Below, piece after piece: positions 1 to 7,310 of a DNA stretch of 11,370 nucleotides. Where the stretch lies: positions 1 through 11,370 of the forward strand of contig CAIZGQ010000371.1 in the NCBI GenBank assembly GCA_903932565.1. Reading direction: 5' to 3'. Position numbers and translations under genes: made by a program. Source of the DNA: an uncultured Hyphomicrobiales bacterium (GTDB lineage: Bacteria > Pseudomonadota > Alphaproteobacteria > Rhizobiales > Beijerinckiaceae). The stretch's first letter is position 1. Every line of letters starts with the position of its first letter. The notes under the pieces were generated by a model. It saw only the letters and a program-made list of their open reading frames with translations, did not search any database and had not been told where the DNA came from.

Positions 1-1184
1 ACATTCACCAGCGGAAATACGGGGCCAATGCCCACAGCGGCGAGAAACAAAAGGATCTCGACCTGCACGAATGTCAGGTTGCCCGGCATAAGTGCCAGGG
101 GCACGCAGGACAAGGCCGATAGCAGCATGAACACGACTGGAATGCGAAGATAGCGCTTGAAATAGGGCATACACTTCGTGCCGATCATCGCGCCAACCGT
201 TGTGCCCATCATCAAAGGCACCATGGCCAGACCGGACGTGCCGATATCAAGACCCAGCACATCCTGCAGATAAATCGGCACATAGATCGTCATGGACACG
301 TAGCTGCCCATGGCGAAAAACATCGCAAGCATGCCGCGCGAAACCACTTTGTTTTTTAAAACCGTCAATGGGATCAAAGGTTCTTCGGCGGTCAATAAGC
401 GCGCCACCAGCAGGCCAAACAGCAGCAGCGATCCTGCAAAGAGCCCGAGGATCAGCGGCGACAACCAGGGCGCGTGGGTGCCGCCCCAGTTTAGCGCCAT
501 CAACAGCATGGTCGACGCGGACATCATCAGGAACGCGCCGATCAGATCGAGCTTATGGGGTCGCTCGTGACGCGGAATAGCTTTCAGCCGCTTCGACGTG
601 ATGAGCCAGGCGGCGAGGCCAATCGGCAGATTGATCCAGAAGATCATCGACCAATGCAGGCGCTGCGCGAAGTAGCCGCCAAGCACCGGCCCAGCGATGT
701 TGGACACAACCCAGACGGTCGCCAGGTAAACCTGATATTTGACGCGCTCGCGCGGCGCGACAATATCCCCAATGATGGTCTGCGTCAGGGACATGATGCC
801 ACCGCCGCCGAGCCCCTGCAGGCCGCGCGCAAAGATCAGCGTCAGCATGTTGGGGGAGATCGCGCAGGCAATCGAACCGATGATGAAGAGGCCGAGGGCC
901 AGCAGCAGCATGACGCGACGGCCGTGGATATCGGCAAGCTTGCCGTACAGCGGCGTCACGGCGGTGGAGACGAGCAAATACGACGTGACAACCCAGGGCA
1001 GGAGATCGAAGCGGCCAAGTTCGTGGCCAATGGTGGGCAGGGTCGGCCCGACGATGGTCATGTCGAGAGCGGCCAGCAGCATGCCAAGCATCAGGCCCAT
1101 GATGATCCGACGCACATCGGCATGCGGCATCATCACGGTCTCAGACCGGGCAGGCTCGGAACTCATGTGGGCGGCGTCTTCCAT
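1..1184 (-). CDS. DHA2-family (EmrB/QacA-like) MFS drug efflux permease, 3' end beyond window
   Basis: This is an inner-membrane proton-driven exporter of the major facilitator superfamily, 14-helix DHA2 drug:H+ antiporter type. I translated 394 codons with no stop, running off the left edge, so the C-terminus is missing. Helix 1 carries LDMTIVGPTLP (residues 40-50), matching the DHA2 motif LDxTIVNxALP. Motif A, GKLADIHGRR, lies at 81-90 between helices 2 and 3. A motif-B-like ARGLQGLGGGG is at 119-129, and the antiporter motif C region, SNIAGPVLGG, is at 161-170. Hydrophobic helices alternate with short loops throughout. The ATG at 1184 is preferred because GAGG sits about 6 bases upstream; an in-frame ATG at 1166 is the alternative. 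A 226-base gap separates it from recQ on the same strand, so it probably has its own promoter. Family is secure; the substrate cannot be read from sequence. Confidence 0.88.
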   Translation of the reverse strand, partial: MEDAAHMSSEPARSETVMMPHADVRRIIMGLMLGMLLAALDMTIVGPTLPTIGHELGRFDLLPWVVTSYLLVSTAVTPLYGKLADIHGRRVMLLLALGLFIIGSIACAISPNMLTLIFARGLQGLGGGGIMSLTQTIIGDIVAPRERVKYQVYLATVWVVSNIAGPVLGGYFAQRLHWSMIFWINLPIGLAAWLITSKRLKAIPRHERPHKLDLIGAFLMMSASTMLLMALNWGGTHAPWLSPLILGLFAGSLLLFGLLVARLLTAEEPLIPLTVLKNKVVSRGMLAMFFAMGSYVSMTIYVPIYLQDVLGLDIGTSGLAMVPLMMGTTVGAMIGTKCMPYFKRYLRIPVVFMLLSALSCVPLALMPGNLTFVQVEILLFLAAVGIGPVFPLVN

Positions 1185-1272
1185 GATGGCCTCGAGAGAA
1201 GCGCCACTGCAACCTGGCGCAAGATGATGCGTGCTCTGACTTGGGCGGCGAAAGGTGGCGAAACAACGAAAC

Positions 1273-1285
1273 TTTGCAGTGCAAA
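1273..1285. promoter_or_regulatory. 13-bp palindrome upstream of the efflux gene, possible operator
   Basis: The sequence TTTGCA-G-TGCAAA is a perfect inverted repeat with a one-base centre. It lies in the 1185-1410 intergenic region, about 90 bp before the efflux permease start. Position and symmetry fit a binding site for a dimeric repressor of the kind that often controls DHA2 pumps (TetR or MarR families), but no regulator gene is visible in the window and no clear -10/-35 pair was found beside it. The rest of this 226-base gap shows nothing else that I can support. Confidence 0.35.
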
Positions 1286-1410
1286 TCAGTGGCTATCTGG
1301 ACAGCTCGCACGCGCCCTGTGCCCCAATGCTGCCCGGTTTACGTCCGCACGTCTCATTTGGCTTCATTTTTTTGACTGTGCAATCAAGAGACCTTGCCTC
1401 GACGATATGT

Positions 1411-3021
1411 TCAGCCGTGATCCTTATGCCTCAGGCTCGCGAGAGCTGCCGCCAAGGCTTCGCTTTCAGCCCTCGGCAGGCAAGCCGTGAGTGCTGAAAC
1501 GGTTGGCGTGTCCAGCTGGGCAGCCTGCGCCAATTGCAGCAACACATCTTCCGGCCAGAGGGCTGACGGCGCAACGCGGAGTGTCTGGGCTCGGGCGCGG
1601 CGCGCTGTTCTCAAGCCGTTCAAACGCTCAAGCTGCGCCACACTGAGTTTGACAGGTGCGGGCACTGGAATGGCGGCCTGGGGCAAAAGCCAGGGCGCCT
1701 CGGTCGGCTCTGGGTCCGGCAAGCCATATCCGCCACCGGTCCAGAACCGCGTGAGGCTGACTGGCAGGGCGCGGGCGAGCGCGCCGAGCGCGCGGCGTGG
1801 CCATCCCATGCGGCAATTGTCGCACTGGCCGCAGGGCTCGGCCGCCTCGCCAAGCGCGGCCAGCATGGCCACGTTGCGACACGCGTCGCTCGTGCAGAGC
1901 GCCTGAAAGGTATTGAAGCGCGCCGTCTCCACTGACTGGTGATCAGGGTCGCGATCATGCCGCGCGATTTGAGACAGGCGCAGCAGGGCGTCCTCAGGAC
2001 CGTGCAGGGTCAGCGTGTCGGCCGGCTTGCCATCACGGCCGGCGCGGCCGATCTCCTGATAATAGGCCTCGACACTGCCCGGCATGTCGGCGTGGCAGAC
2101 AAAGCGCACGTCGGGCCGGTCGATCCCAAGCCCGAAGGCGATGGTGCCGACGATCACGCTGCCGTCACGATTTAGAAACGCATCCTGCGCGGCACTGCGG
2201 GCGGCCTCATCCAGTCCCGCATGATAGGCCAGCGCATGATGCCCGCGGGCGCGCAGCAGGCTTGCGATCATCTCCGTACGTCGGCGGGTCGCGGCGTAGA
2301 CCAGGCCGGTCTCCCCCCGGTGCTTGCCGACAAATCGAGTCACTTGCTGCAGCGCCCGGCGCTTCAACGCAAAATTGAGCCGCAGATTTGGCCGGTCAAA
2401 CGAGCGGACGATCACCTGCGGCCTGCGCTCGAACAATTGCCGGACGATGTCTGCCCGGGTCGGTCCATCGGCGCTTGCCGTCAGGGCCAGCACCTGCGGG
2501 CTGCCCAGCGCCCGCATCGCGCTATTCAGATCGAGATAATCCGGCCGGAAGTCATGTCCCCAGCTTGAGATACAATGGGCCTCGTCTACCGCCACAAAAC
2601 GTGTGCCAGCCGCGCGCAATGTATCCTGCACCTGGGGGAGGGCGATGCGCTCGGGCGCCACGTAGAGGAGCTTCACTTTGCCGGTGCGCACCCGTGACAT
2701 GATCCAGGCATTTTCCTGCGCCGAATTGAGGGAATGGAGAGCCTCCGCCTCGATGCCACGTCGCGCGAGCTGGAGGACCTGATCGCGCATGAGGGCAATG
2801 AGCGGCGAAACGACAAGTGTCAGGCCCGGGCGGATCATCGCAGGCAGCTGATAGCAGAGGGATTTGCCGCTGCCGGTGGGCATGACGGCGAGCACGTCCT
2901 CGCCGGCAAAAACCGCGCGCAACACATCTTCCTGACCCGGCTGAAAGGCATCGAACTTGAATAAGACGTGAAGGGCGTCTTCAGCTTGCGACCAGCCCGG
3001 ATCGGCTAAAGTGCCGGTCAA
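1411..3021 (-). CDS. recQ: RecQ-family ATP-dependent DNA helicase, short form
   Basis: This is a superfamily 2 3'-to-5' DNA helicase acting in recombination and stalled-fork repair in the cytoplasm. Numbered from the TTG at 3021 (536 residues), it shows the RecQ motif 0 FQPGQ (26-30), Walker A TGSGKS (49-54), motif Ia VVSPLIALMRDQ (70-81), DEAH plus the RecQ aromatic loop CISSWGHDFRP (146-160), motif III as TASAD rather than the usual TATAD (181-185), and motif VI QEIGRAGRDG (322-331). A four-cysteine zinc site follows at 381, 397, 400 and 403. After it, no recognisable winged-helix domain is present; the last ~75 residues (about 459-530) resemble a degenerate HRDC domain. The protein is about 70 residues shorter than E. 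coli RecQ. An upstream TTG at 3045 is possible, but the one at 3021 has a strong GGAGG site and places the motifs at nearly the E. coli numbering. It could be a second, specialised RecQ paralogue. Confidence 0.9.
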   Translation of the reverse strand: MTGTLADPGWSQAEDALHVLFKFDAFQPGQEDVLRAVFAGEDVLAVMPTGSGKSLCYQLPAMIRPGLTLVVSPLIALMRDQVLQLARRGIEAEALHSLNSAQENAWIMSRVRTGKVKLLYVAPERIALPQVQDTLRAAGTRFVAVDEAHCISSWGHDFRPDYLDLNSAMRALGSPQVLALTASADGPTRADIVRQLFERRPQVIVRSFDRPNLRLNFALKRRALQQVTRFVGKHRGETGLVYAATRRRTEMIASLLRARGHHALAYHAGLDEAARSAAQDAFLNRDGSVIVGTIAFGLGIDRPDVRFVCHADMPGSVEAYYQEIGRAGRDGKPADTLTLHGPEDALLRLSQIARHDRDPDHQSVETARFNTFQALCTSDACRNVAMLAALGEAAEPCGQCDNCRMGWPRRALGALARALPVSLTRFWTGGGYGLPDPEPTEAPWLLPQAAIPVPAPVKLSVAQLERLNGLRTARRARAQTLRVAPSALWPEDVLLQLAQAAQLDTPTVSALTACLPRAESEALAAALASLRHKDHG

Positions 3022-3025
3022 GTTG

Positions 3026-3031
3026 TCCTCC
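3026..3031 (-). promoter_or_regulatory. Shine-Dalgarno site that fixes the recQ TTG start
   Basis: On the minus strand GGAGGA lies 4-5 bases before a TTG at 3021. The longer reading frame starting at the TTG at 3045 has no comparable site. This supports translation from the 3021 TTG, a weak start codon paired with a strong ribosome binding site. Confidence 0.6.
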
Positions 3032-3071
3032 GAGCCGTTTCCCAACCCGCTCGCAACGCCAGGTGTGTGCC

Positions 3072-3437
3072 ATGCCGCCGATCAAGCTGTCCGATGCCGA
3101 GATTGCCGAACGCCTGACGGCGTTGCCCCATTGGCGTCATGAGGCGGGTGCCATTCGCCGGACCTACAGAACGTTTGGCTGGAAAAGCACGCTGATGCTG
3201 GTGACCACAATCGGTCACCTGGCAGAAGCCGCCTGGCATCATCCCGAGCTGCACGTGACCTATACGGGGGTCGAAGTGGCCCTGAACACCCATGACGCCG
3301 ACGGCATCACGGCACTGGATTTCGCGCTCGCCAAAAAAATGGAGGAGGTCATCTGTTGGCAGCCCAACAAGGAGGATGGAATCTTGCCCGGAACGCCGCA
3401 GACGCCGGAATATGTCTACATCCGCTACGACACCTGA
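3072..3437 (+). CDS. Pterin-4a-carbinolamine dehydratase (4a-hydroxytetrahydrobiopterin dehydratase)
   Basis: This small cytoplasmic enzyme of 121 residues (family symbols phhB/pcd) dehydrates 4a-hydroxytetrahydropterin to the quinonoid dihydropterin, recycling the cofactor used by aromatic amino acid hydroxylases. The family signature is visible as EAAWHHPEL, giving the catalytic His-His-Pro, followed by a Tyr and then LNTHDADGIT-x-x-D with the second conserved His and Asp. Length is normal for the family. I prefer the ATG at 3072, with AGG about 8 bases upstream, over an in-frame GTG at 3063. It is transcribed divergently from recQ. No phenylalanine hydroxylase gene is in the window, so its partner is unknown; stand-alone homologues are common in proteobacteria and some are linked to molybdopterin metabolism. 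Family assignment is strong, physiological role is open. Confidence 0.92.
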   Translation: MPPIKLSDAEIAERLTALPHWRHEAGAIRRTYRTFGWKSTLMLVTTIGHLAEAAWHHPELHVTYTGVEVALNTHDADGITALDFALAKKMEEVICWQPNKEDGILPGTPQTPEYVYIRYDT

Positions 3438-3495
3438 GCGCGCGTGCCGAGGCGTTTTGGGATGGGGACGGATGTCGGCAGATATGATGGACATG

Positions 3496-3526
3496 AAAAA
3501 GGCTGGTCCCGGAACAGGACCAGCCT
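3496..3526 (-). terminator. Intrinsic terminator of the liv operon
   Basis: Read on the minus strand, a perfect 10-bp stem (arms at 3517-3526 and 3500-3509) encloses a 7-base loop and is followed by five T residues (3496-3500). It lies about 40 bases after the livF stop, the right place to end the transporter transcript. In the plus direction, after the pterin dehydratase gene, the hairpin is not followed by a T-run, so it is at best a weak terminator for that gene. The gap 3438-3567 holds nothing else I can recognise. Confidence 0.88.
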
Positions 3527-3567
3527 AGCCTTAACAATACCAAGCTCAAGCGGAATCGGCCGGCGCG

Positions 3568-4290
3568 TCAGTGCGCCGTGCCCAGATAAGCCGCCCGGAC
3601 CGCGGGGTCGTTTTTCAGTTCCGCTGCCGGGCCTGATGTCGACAGGCGGCCATTTTCCAGCACGTAGCCGAAGTCGGCCACATCGAGCGCTGCGGCGGCA
3701 AATTGCTCAACCAGCAGCATGGTCACCTTGGCGTCCTTCAAGCGGCGGATGATCGAGAACACTTCTTCCACCAAACGCGGCGAGAGGCCCATGGAGGGCT
3801 CGTCCAGCAGCAGCACCTGCGGCTGCAGCATCAGCGCGCGCGCCATGGCGAGCATTTGCTGTTCACCACCCGACAAGGTGCCCGCGAGCTGCGTGCGACG
3901 CTCTGACAGGCGGGGAAAGAGATCGAACATGCGGTTGCGATCGGCCTGCACGTCGCCCTTGGGTCGGGCCCCCGTGACGCGGGGAAATGCGCCAAGCAGC
4001 AGGTTATCTTCGACACTCAGGGTCGAGAAGACGCGGCGGCCTTCCGGTGAATGGGCAAGCCCCAGCCGCGTGATGCGATGCGAGGCGAGCCCGGAGATTT
4101 CCTTGCCGCCCAGCGTGATCGAACCGCTTTCGGGCGCAATCATGCCTGACAGGGCGCGCAGCGTTGTCGTCTTGCCAGCACCGTTGGAGCCGATCAGCGT
4201 CACAAGCTGGCCGTCTTCCACATTGATGGACAGGCCGTGAAGAACCTGAACTTTGCCATATCCGGCAACGAGATTTTCAACTTTCAGCAT
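3568..4290 (-). CDS. livF: Branched-chain amino acid ABC transporter ATP-binding protein LivF
   Basis: This is one of the two nucleotide-binding domains of a Liv-type ABC importer, sitting on the cytoplasmic face of the permease. The 240-residue protein has Walker A GSNGAGKTT (34-42), the LivF-typical HSPEGRRVF (80-88), signature LSGGEQQ (139-145) and Walker B VLLLDEPSMGL (159-169). Its switch position carries VEQF, where LivF proteins usually have Gln in place of the H-loop His. Length is normal for LivF. The reading frame is open further upstream, but the ATG at 4290 has GAGG 8 bases before it and begins the conserved MLKVENL. That binding site overlaps the stop codon of the preceding fused gene, with a 10-base gap, pointing to coupled translation. 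It is the last gene of the operon, before the terminator at 3496-3526. Confidence 0.94.
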   Translation of the reverse strand: MLKVENLVAGYGKVQVLHGLSINVEDGQLVTLIGSNGAGKTTTLRALSGMIAPESGSITLGGKEISGLASHRITRLGLAHSPEGRRVFSTLSVEDNLLLGAFPRVTGARPKGDVQADRNRMFDLFPRLSERRTQLAGTLSGGEQQMLAMARALMLQPQVLLLDEPSMGLSPRLVEEVFSIIRRLKDAKVTMLLVEQFAAAALDVADFGYVLENGRLSTSGPAAELKNDPAVRAAYLGTAH

Positions 4291-4300
4291 GGCTATGTCC

Positions 4301-6289
4301 TCACGCTGCTTCTGCGGCAGCGCCGCCCAGATAGGCCTCGATGACGCGCGGATCAGATTGCACGGCCGCTGGCTTGCCTTCGGCAATCTTCTGGCCGAAG
4401 TCGAGCACTGTCACCTGATCACAGATCGACATCACCACATCCATGTGATGCTCGATCAGGATGACGGTGATACCGTGATCCTTGATCTTGCGGATGATGG
4501 CCATCAGGTCCTTGATGTCGGGCGCTGTCAGACCGGCGGCGGGCTCGTCAAGCAGGATGAGCTTGGGATCGAGCGCCAGCGCGCGGGCGATTTCCAGAAG
4601 CCGCTGCTTGCCGTAGGGCAGGTTGCGGGCTTCCTCATTTGCCAATTGATCAAGGCCAACAAAGCTCAAGAGACCGGCAGCACGCACCCGTGCGGCGGCT
4701 TCCTCGTTTTTGGCGAGCGGCAAGCGCGCGGCCACACCAAAGATGCTTGACGTGTAGGTGTGGTGCAGGCCGACCAGCACGTTCTCAATCAGCGTCAGTT
4801 CGCCAAAGAGCTGCACGTTCTGGAAGGTGCGGGCAATGCCAGCTTCCGCAATCTCCGGCGACTTCAGACCTTCCAGCGAACGGCCTTCAAATTTGATCAC
4901 GCCCGAGGTTGGAATGTAGATGCCCGTCAGCACGTTCATCATCGTGCTTTTGCCCGAGCCGTTGGGGCCGATGAGGCCGTGCACCGTGCCGGGCATGACC
5001 TTGAGATCAACCTGGTTGAGCGCGCGCAAGCCGCCAAACTGCATGACAACCTGCGAGACATCCAGAAGCGCCTCGCCTTCAGCGACTTCTGGCTTGCTGG
5101 CCGACCAGGCGGCCGAGGCATCGGCGGACGCATCAATGACCGCGTGGCGACGCACCCACTCGGGCCGCACCTGTCCGATGACCTGGCGCAGGAAGCCGAC
5201 GATGCCATCGGGCAGGTAATACACAACGAACAGGATCATCATGCCGTAGATGGCGGCGCGATAATCGGTGATCTTCTGCAGCGTCAGCGCGAAGGCAAAG
5301 AAGCCGACGCAGAGCACGGTCGGCAAGACGATGCGCTGCCAGTCATCGCGTGTCTTGATCAGGCGGGCACCGGCGGCCAGAACCGCCACAAGTGCAATGC
5401 CACCAGCCACATTTCGGAAGAGGTCGATATCGGACAAGAGGTTGGGCAGATAGACCACAACCGCTGCACCAATAATGGGGCCGAGCCGCGATTTGCGACC
5501 GCCCAAGGCGACCGCGAGCAGAAACTCGATCGACTTTTCGAAGCTGAAATTGTTGGGCGCGAGATAAACGTCCGAATAGGTGAACAGCACGCCAGAAAGG
5601 CCTGCGAACACCGCACTCGTGACGAAGGCCAGAACCTTGTACTTGTAGACGCTGACGCCCATGCAATCGGAGGCAATCGGGCTATCGCGCAAGGCTTCAA
5701 ACGCGCGGCCCAGATGCGAGGCAAGAATGCGATTGATGATCAGGATCGTCAGCGCGAGGATGACGATCACCAGCCAGTAATATTCGACTTCCCGCAGGCG
5801 GTTCAGCGGCATCGAAAGAAACGGCAGTGAGTCGCTCCAGACGCGCAGGTCGTAGAAGAGCGGCTTGGTCAGCGAAATTCCCAGCGCACCATTGGTGAGA
5901 AAGGACATCTCGTTGATCAGGATCTGGACAATCGTGCCAAACGCCAGCGTCACCATCGCCAGATAAGGGCCTGTGACGCGAAGCGCTGGCAGGGCCAGCA
6001 GCGCGCCAAACAGGCCAGCCACAATCGGTCCGGCGATTAGCGAGGGAAACAGGCCCCAGCCAAGCTGCAGGAACAGCACGCCAGCGGTGTAGGCCCCAAT
6101 GCCCCACAGCGCTGCGTGGCCGATGGAGACTTCGCCCGTGTAGCCAAACACGATGTCGAGGCCCAGCACGAGGATGGCGTAGATCGCAATCGTTGCCAGC
6201 AGATGGATATAATAGGGGCTGGTGAGGAAGAACGGGAGCGCGAGTGCGGCCACAAGGCCGACAATGGCAAGGAGCGCCTTGATCGGCAT
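4301..6289 (-). CDS. livMG: LivM-LivG fusion: branched-chain amino acid ABC permease joined to ATPase
   Basis: One 662-residue protein combines the LivM permease (about 1-375) with the LivG ATPase (about 405-660). The permease half has multiple hydrophobic helices and LivM hallmarks: VFGYTGEVSIGHAALWGIGAY (47-67, read in two pieces as VFGYTGEVSIGH and AALWGIGAY), LRVTGPYLAMVTLA (103-116), the ABC-coupling stretch RAFEALRDSPIASDCMG (195-211) and LGGRKSRLGPIIGA (262-275). The ATPase half has Walker A GPNGSGKST (441-449), ARTFQN (486-491), signature LPYGKQR (557-563), Walker B LILLDEP (577-583) and EHH switch histidines (613-615). The linker (about 380-404) is Ala/Ser-rich. An extra hydrophobic stretch near 319-338 separates elements usually adjacent in LivM. 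The frame is continuous, so this is a true fusion rather than a frameshift. The ATG at 6289 follows the livH stop by 4 bases, with AAGG upstream inside livH. Confidence 0.93.
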   Translation of the reverse strand: MPIKALLAIVGLVAALALPFFLTSPYYIHLLATIAIYAILVLGLDIVFGYTGEVSIGHAALWGIGAYTAGVLFLQLGWGLFPSLIAGPIVAGLFGALLALPALRVTGPYLAMVTLAFGTIVQILINEMSFLTNGALGISLTKPLFYDLRVWSDSLPFLSMPLNRLREVEYYWLVIVILALTILIINRILASHLGRAFEALRDSPIASDCMGVSVYKYKVLAFVTSAVFAGLSGVLFTYSDVYLAPNNFSFEKSIEFLLAVALGGRKSRLGPIIGAAVVVYLPNLLSDIDLFRNVAGGIALVAVLAAGARLIKTRDDWQRIVLPTVLCVGFFAFALTLQKITDYRAAIYGMMILFVVYYLPDGIVGFLRQVIGQVRPEWVRRHAVIDASADASAAWSASKPEVAEGEALLDVSQVVMQFGGLRALNQVDLKVMPGTVHGLIGPNGSGKSTMMNVLTGIYIPTSGVIKFEGRSLEGLKSPEIAEAGIARTFQNVQLFGELTLIENVLVGLHHTYTSSIFGVAARLPLAKNEEAAARVRAAGLLSFVGLDQLANEEARNLPYGKQRLLEIARALALDPKLILLDEPAAGLTAPDIKDLMAIIRKIKDHGITVILIEHHMDVVMSICDQVTVLDFGQKIAEGKPAAVQSDPRVIEAYLGGAAAEAA

Positions 6290-6293
6290 TGTC

Positions 6294-7193
6294 TCAAACC
6301 TTCTTGATGGTGGGCTTGCCGAACAGCCCCGAGGGCTTCAACGACAGAACAAGCAAAAGCAGAACAAGACCGGGCACATCTTTGTAGCCGCTCTCGATGT
6401 AATAGCCGGTCAGCGTCTCCGCGATGCCAAGGATCAACCCGCCGACGACAACGCCAGCCCCGCTCGACAATCCACCGATGATCGCCACCGCAAAGGCCTT
6501 CAGGCCGAGCACGGCACCCATGGTGGCACCCGTGAGCGTGATGGGTGCCACAAGCACACCGGCGAAGGCCGCCGACATTGAGGACAATGCGTAAGAGAAG
6601 GTGATGACAATGCGCGTGTTGATGCCCATGAGGCCCGCCGCATCACGATCATTGGCGGTGGCAACAACCGCCTTGCCGTAGATCGACTTGCGGTTGAACA
6701 GCTCAACCAGCAGCATCAAAAGAAGTGCGCCAACCACAATGGCGATTTCCATCGGCTGGATGCGAATGCCGCCAAAGGACAGAGCCTGCTCTGGCAGCGG
6801 GGAGGGGAACCTCAGCGCGTCGCGGCCCCAGATGTTTTCCGCCAGATTGCGGAAAATGATGCCGAGCGCAATCGTCGCCATGATCCAGCCGGCTTCCGAA
6901 TTTGTCTTGATCGCCTGGCGTACGCCCAGCAGCTCCACCACCGCACCTTGCAGCAGTCCGAACGCGAGCACGATAGGCAGCATCAAGAGGTAAGCCCACG
7001 GCGTCGCGATGGCTTGTCCGATCAGGAAATTGATCGTCGTCAGGCCAACCAGCGCGCCAAGTGTCAAAGCCTCGCCCTGACCAAAATTAAGTGTCTTCGA
7101 AGTGGCGAAGGTCAGCTGATAACCAAAGGCGATGACGCCGTAGATCATGCCGACCGAAATACCACTGGCAATGAGCTGTAATAGAATTTGCAT
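6294..7193 (-). CDS. livH: Branched-chain amino acid ABC transporter permease LivH
   Basis: This 299-residue, strongly hydrophobic inner-membrane protein forms the translocation channel together with the LivM half of the next gene. Family features include the N-terminal GMIYGVIAFGYQLTFATSKT region followed by LNFGQGEALTLGA (36-48), the conserved loop AVVATANDRDAAGLMGIN (175-192), which corresponds to the LivH ATPase-coupling helix, and a C-terminal AFAVAIIGGLSSGAGVVVGG segment typical of LivH. Length matches the family (about 290-310). The ATG at 7193 starts right before the first hydrophobic helix; the Shine-Dalgarno site there is weak (GGAA about 12 bases upstream), so translation may be lower than that of the binding protein. 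It is second in the operon, 109 bases after the binding-protein stop, with a hairpin in that gap. Confidence 0.94.
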   Translation of the reverse strand: MQILLQLIASGISVGMIYGVIAFGYQLTFATSKTLNFGQGEALTLGALVGLTTINFLIGQAIATPWAYLLMLPIVLAFGLLQGAVVELLGVRQAIKTNSEAGWIMATIALGIIFRNLAENIWGRDALRFPSPLPEQALSFGGIRIQPMEIAIVVGALLLMLLVELFNRKSIYGKAVVATANDRDAAGLMGINTRIVITFSYALSSMSAAFAGVLVAPITLTGATMGAVLGLKAFAVAIIGGLSSGAGVVVGGLILGIAETLTGYYIESGYKDVPGLVLLLLVLSLKPSGLFGKPTIKKV

Positions 7194-7218
7194 GGGATTG
7201 AGGTTCCGGACGTGAGCA

Positions 7219-7243
7219 CCCCGGCGCGGGTCGCGCGCCGGGG
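7219..7243 (-). promoter_or_regulatory. Intercistronic GC stem-loop between binding-protein gene and livH
   Basis: A perfect 10-bp inverted repeat (arms 7219-7228 and 7234-7243, all G/C) encloses a 5-base loop about 60 bases after the binding-protein stop and about 26 bases before livH. No T-run follows it on the minus strand, so it is not a classical terminator. In importer operons such stem-loops commonly protect the upstream mRNA from 3' decay, leaving more binding protein than permease; that role here is inferred. As it also lies close to the weak livH ribosome site, it could reduce livH translation. Confidence 0.65.
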
Positions 7244-7286
7244 GATATGCAGGCCCTGAAGGGCAGTATGAAACGTGAAAAGACCC

Positions 7287-7310
7287 TGATTCAGGCCTTG
7301 ATTCAGGCTT
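7287..7310. repeat. Tandem 12-bp repeat over the binding-protein stop codon
   Basis: Two adjacent 12-base units (7287-7298 and 7299-7310) differ at a single base. The second includes the TGA stop of the binding-protein gene, and the first supplies another TGA exactly 12 bases downstream in the same frame, so the gene ends in tandem in-frame stops four codons apart. The likely origin is a small slippage duplication. Confidence 0.6.

Noticed and set aside
1355..1375. T-rich run on the plus strand downstream of recQ, considered as a terminator
   Set aside because: The run is on the strand opposite to recQ transcription and no stable GC stem precedes it on either strand.
555..1490. Plus-strand open frame of 311 codons across the efflux gene and the gap to recQ
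   Set aside because: It is antisense to a well-supported membrane transporter, has the low-complexity composition of a shadow frame and shows no motif.
3018..3494. Minus-strand open frame of 158 codons opposite the pterin dehydratase gene
   Set aside because: It is the antisense shadow of a gene with a clear family signature. Its own translation shows no recognisable motif, and it would overlap the 5' end of recQ.
4760..5830. Plus-strand open frame of 356 codons inside livMG
   Set aside because: The opposite strand encodes a complete LivM-LivG protein with all ABC motifs. The plus-strand translation is rich in His, Asp, Gln and Arg and lacks any domain, as expected for a GC-rich shadow frame.
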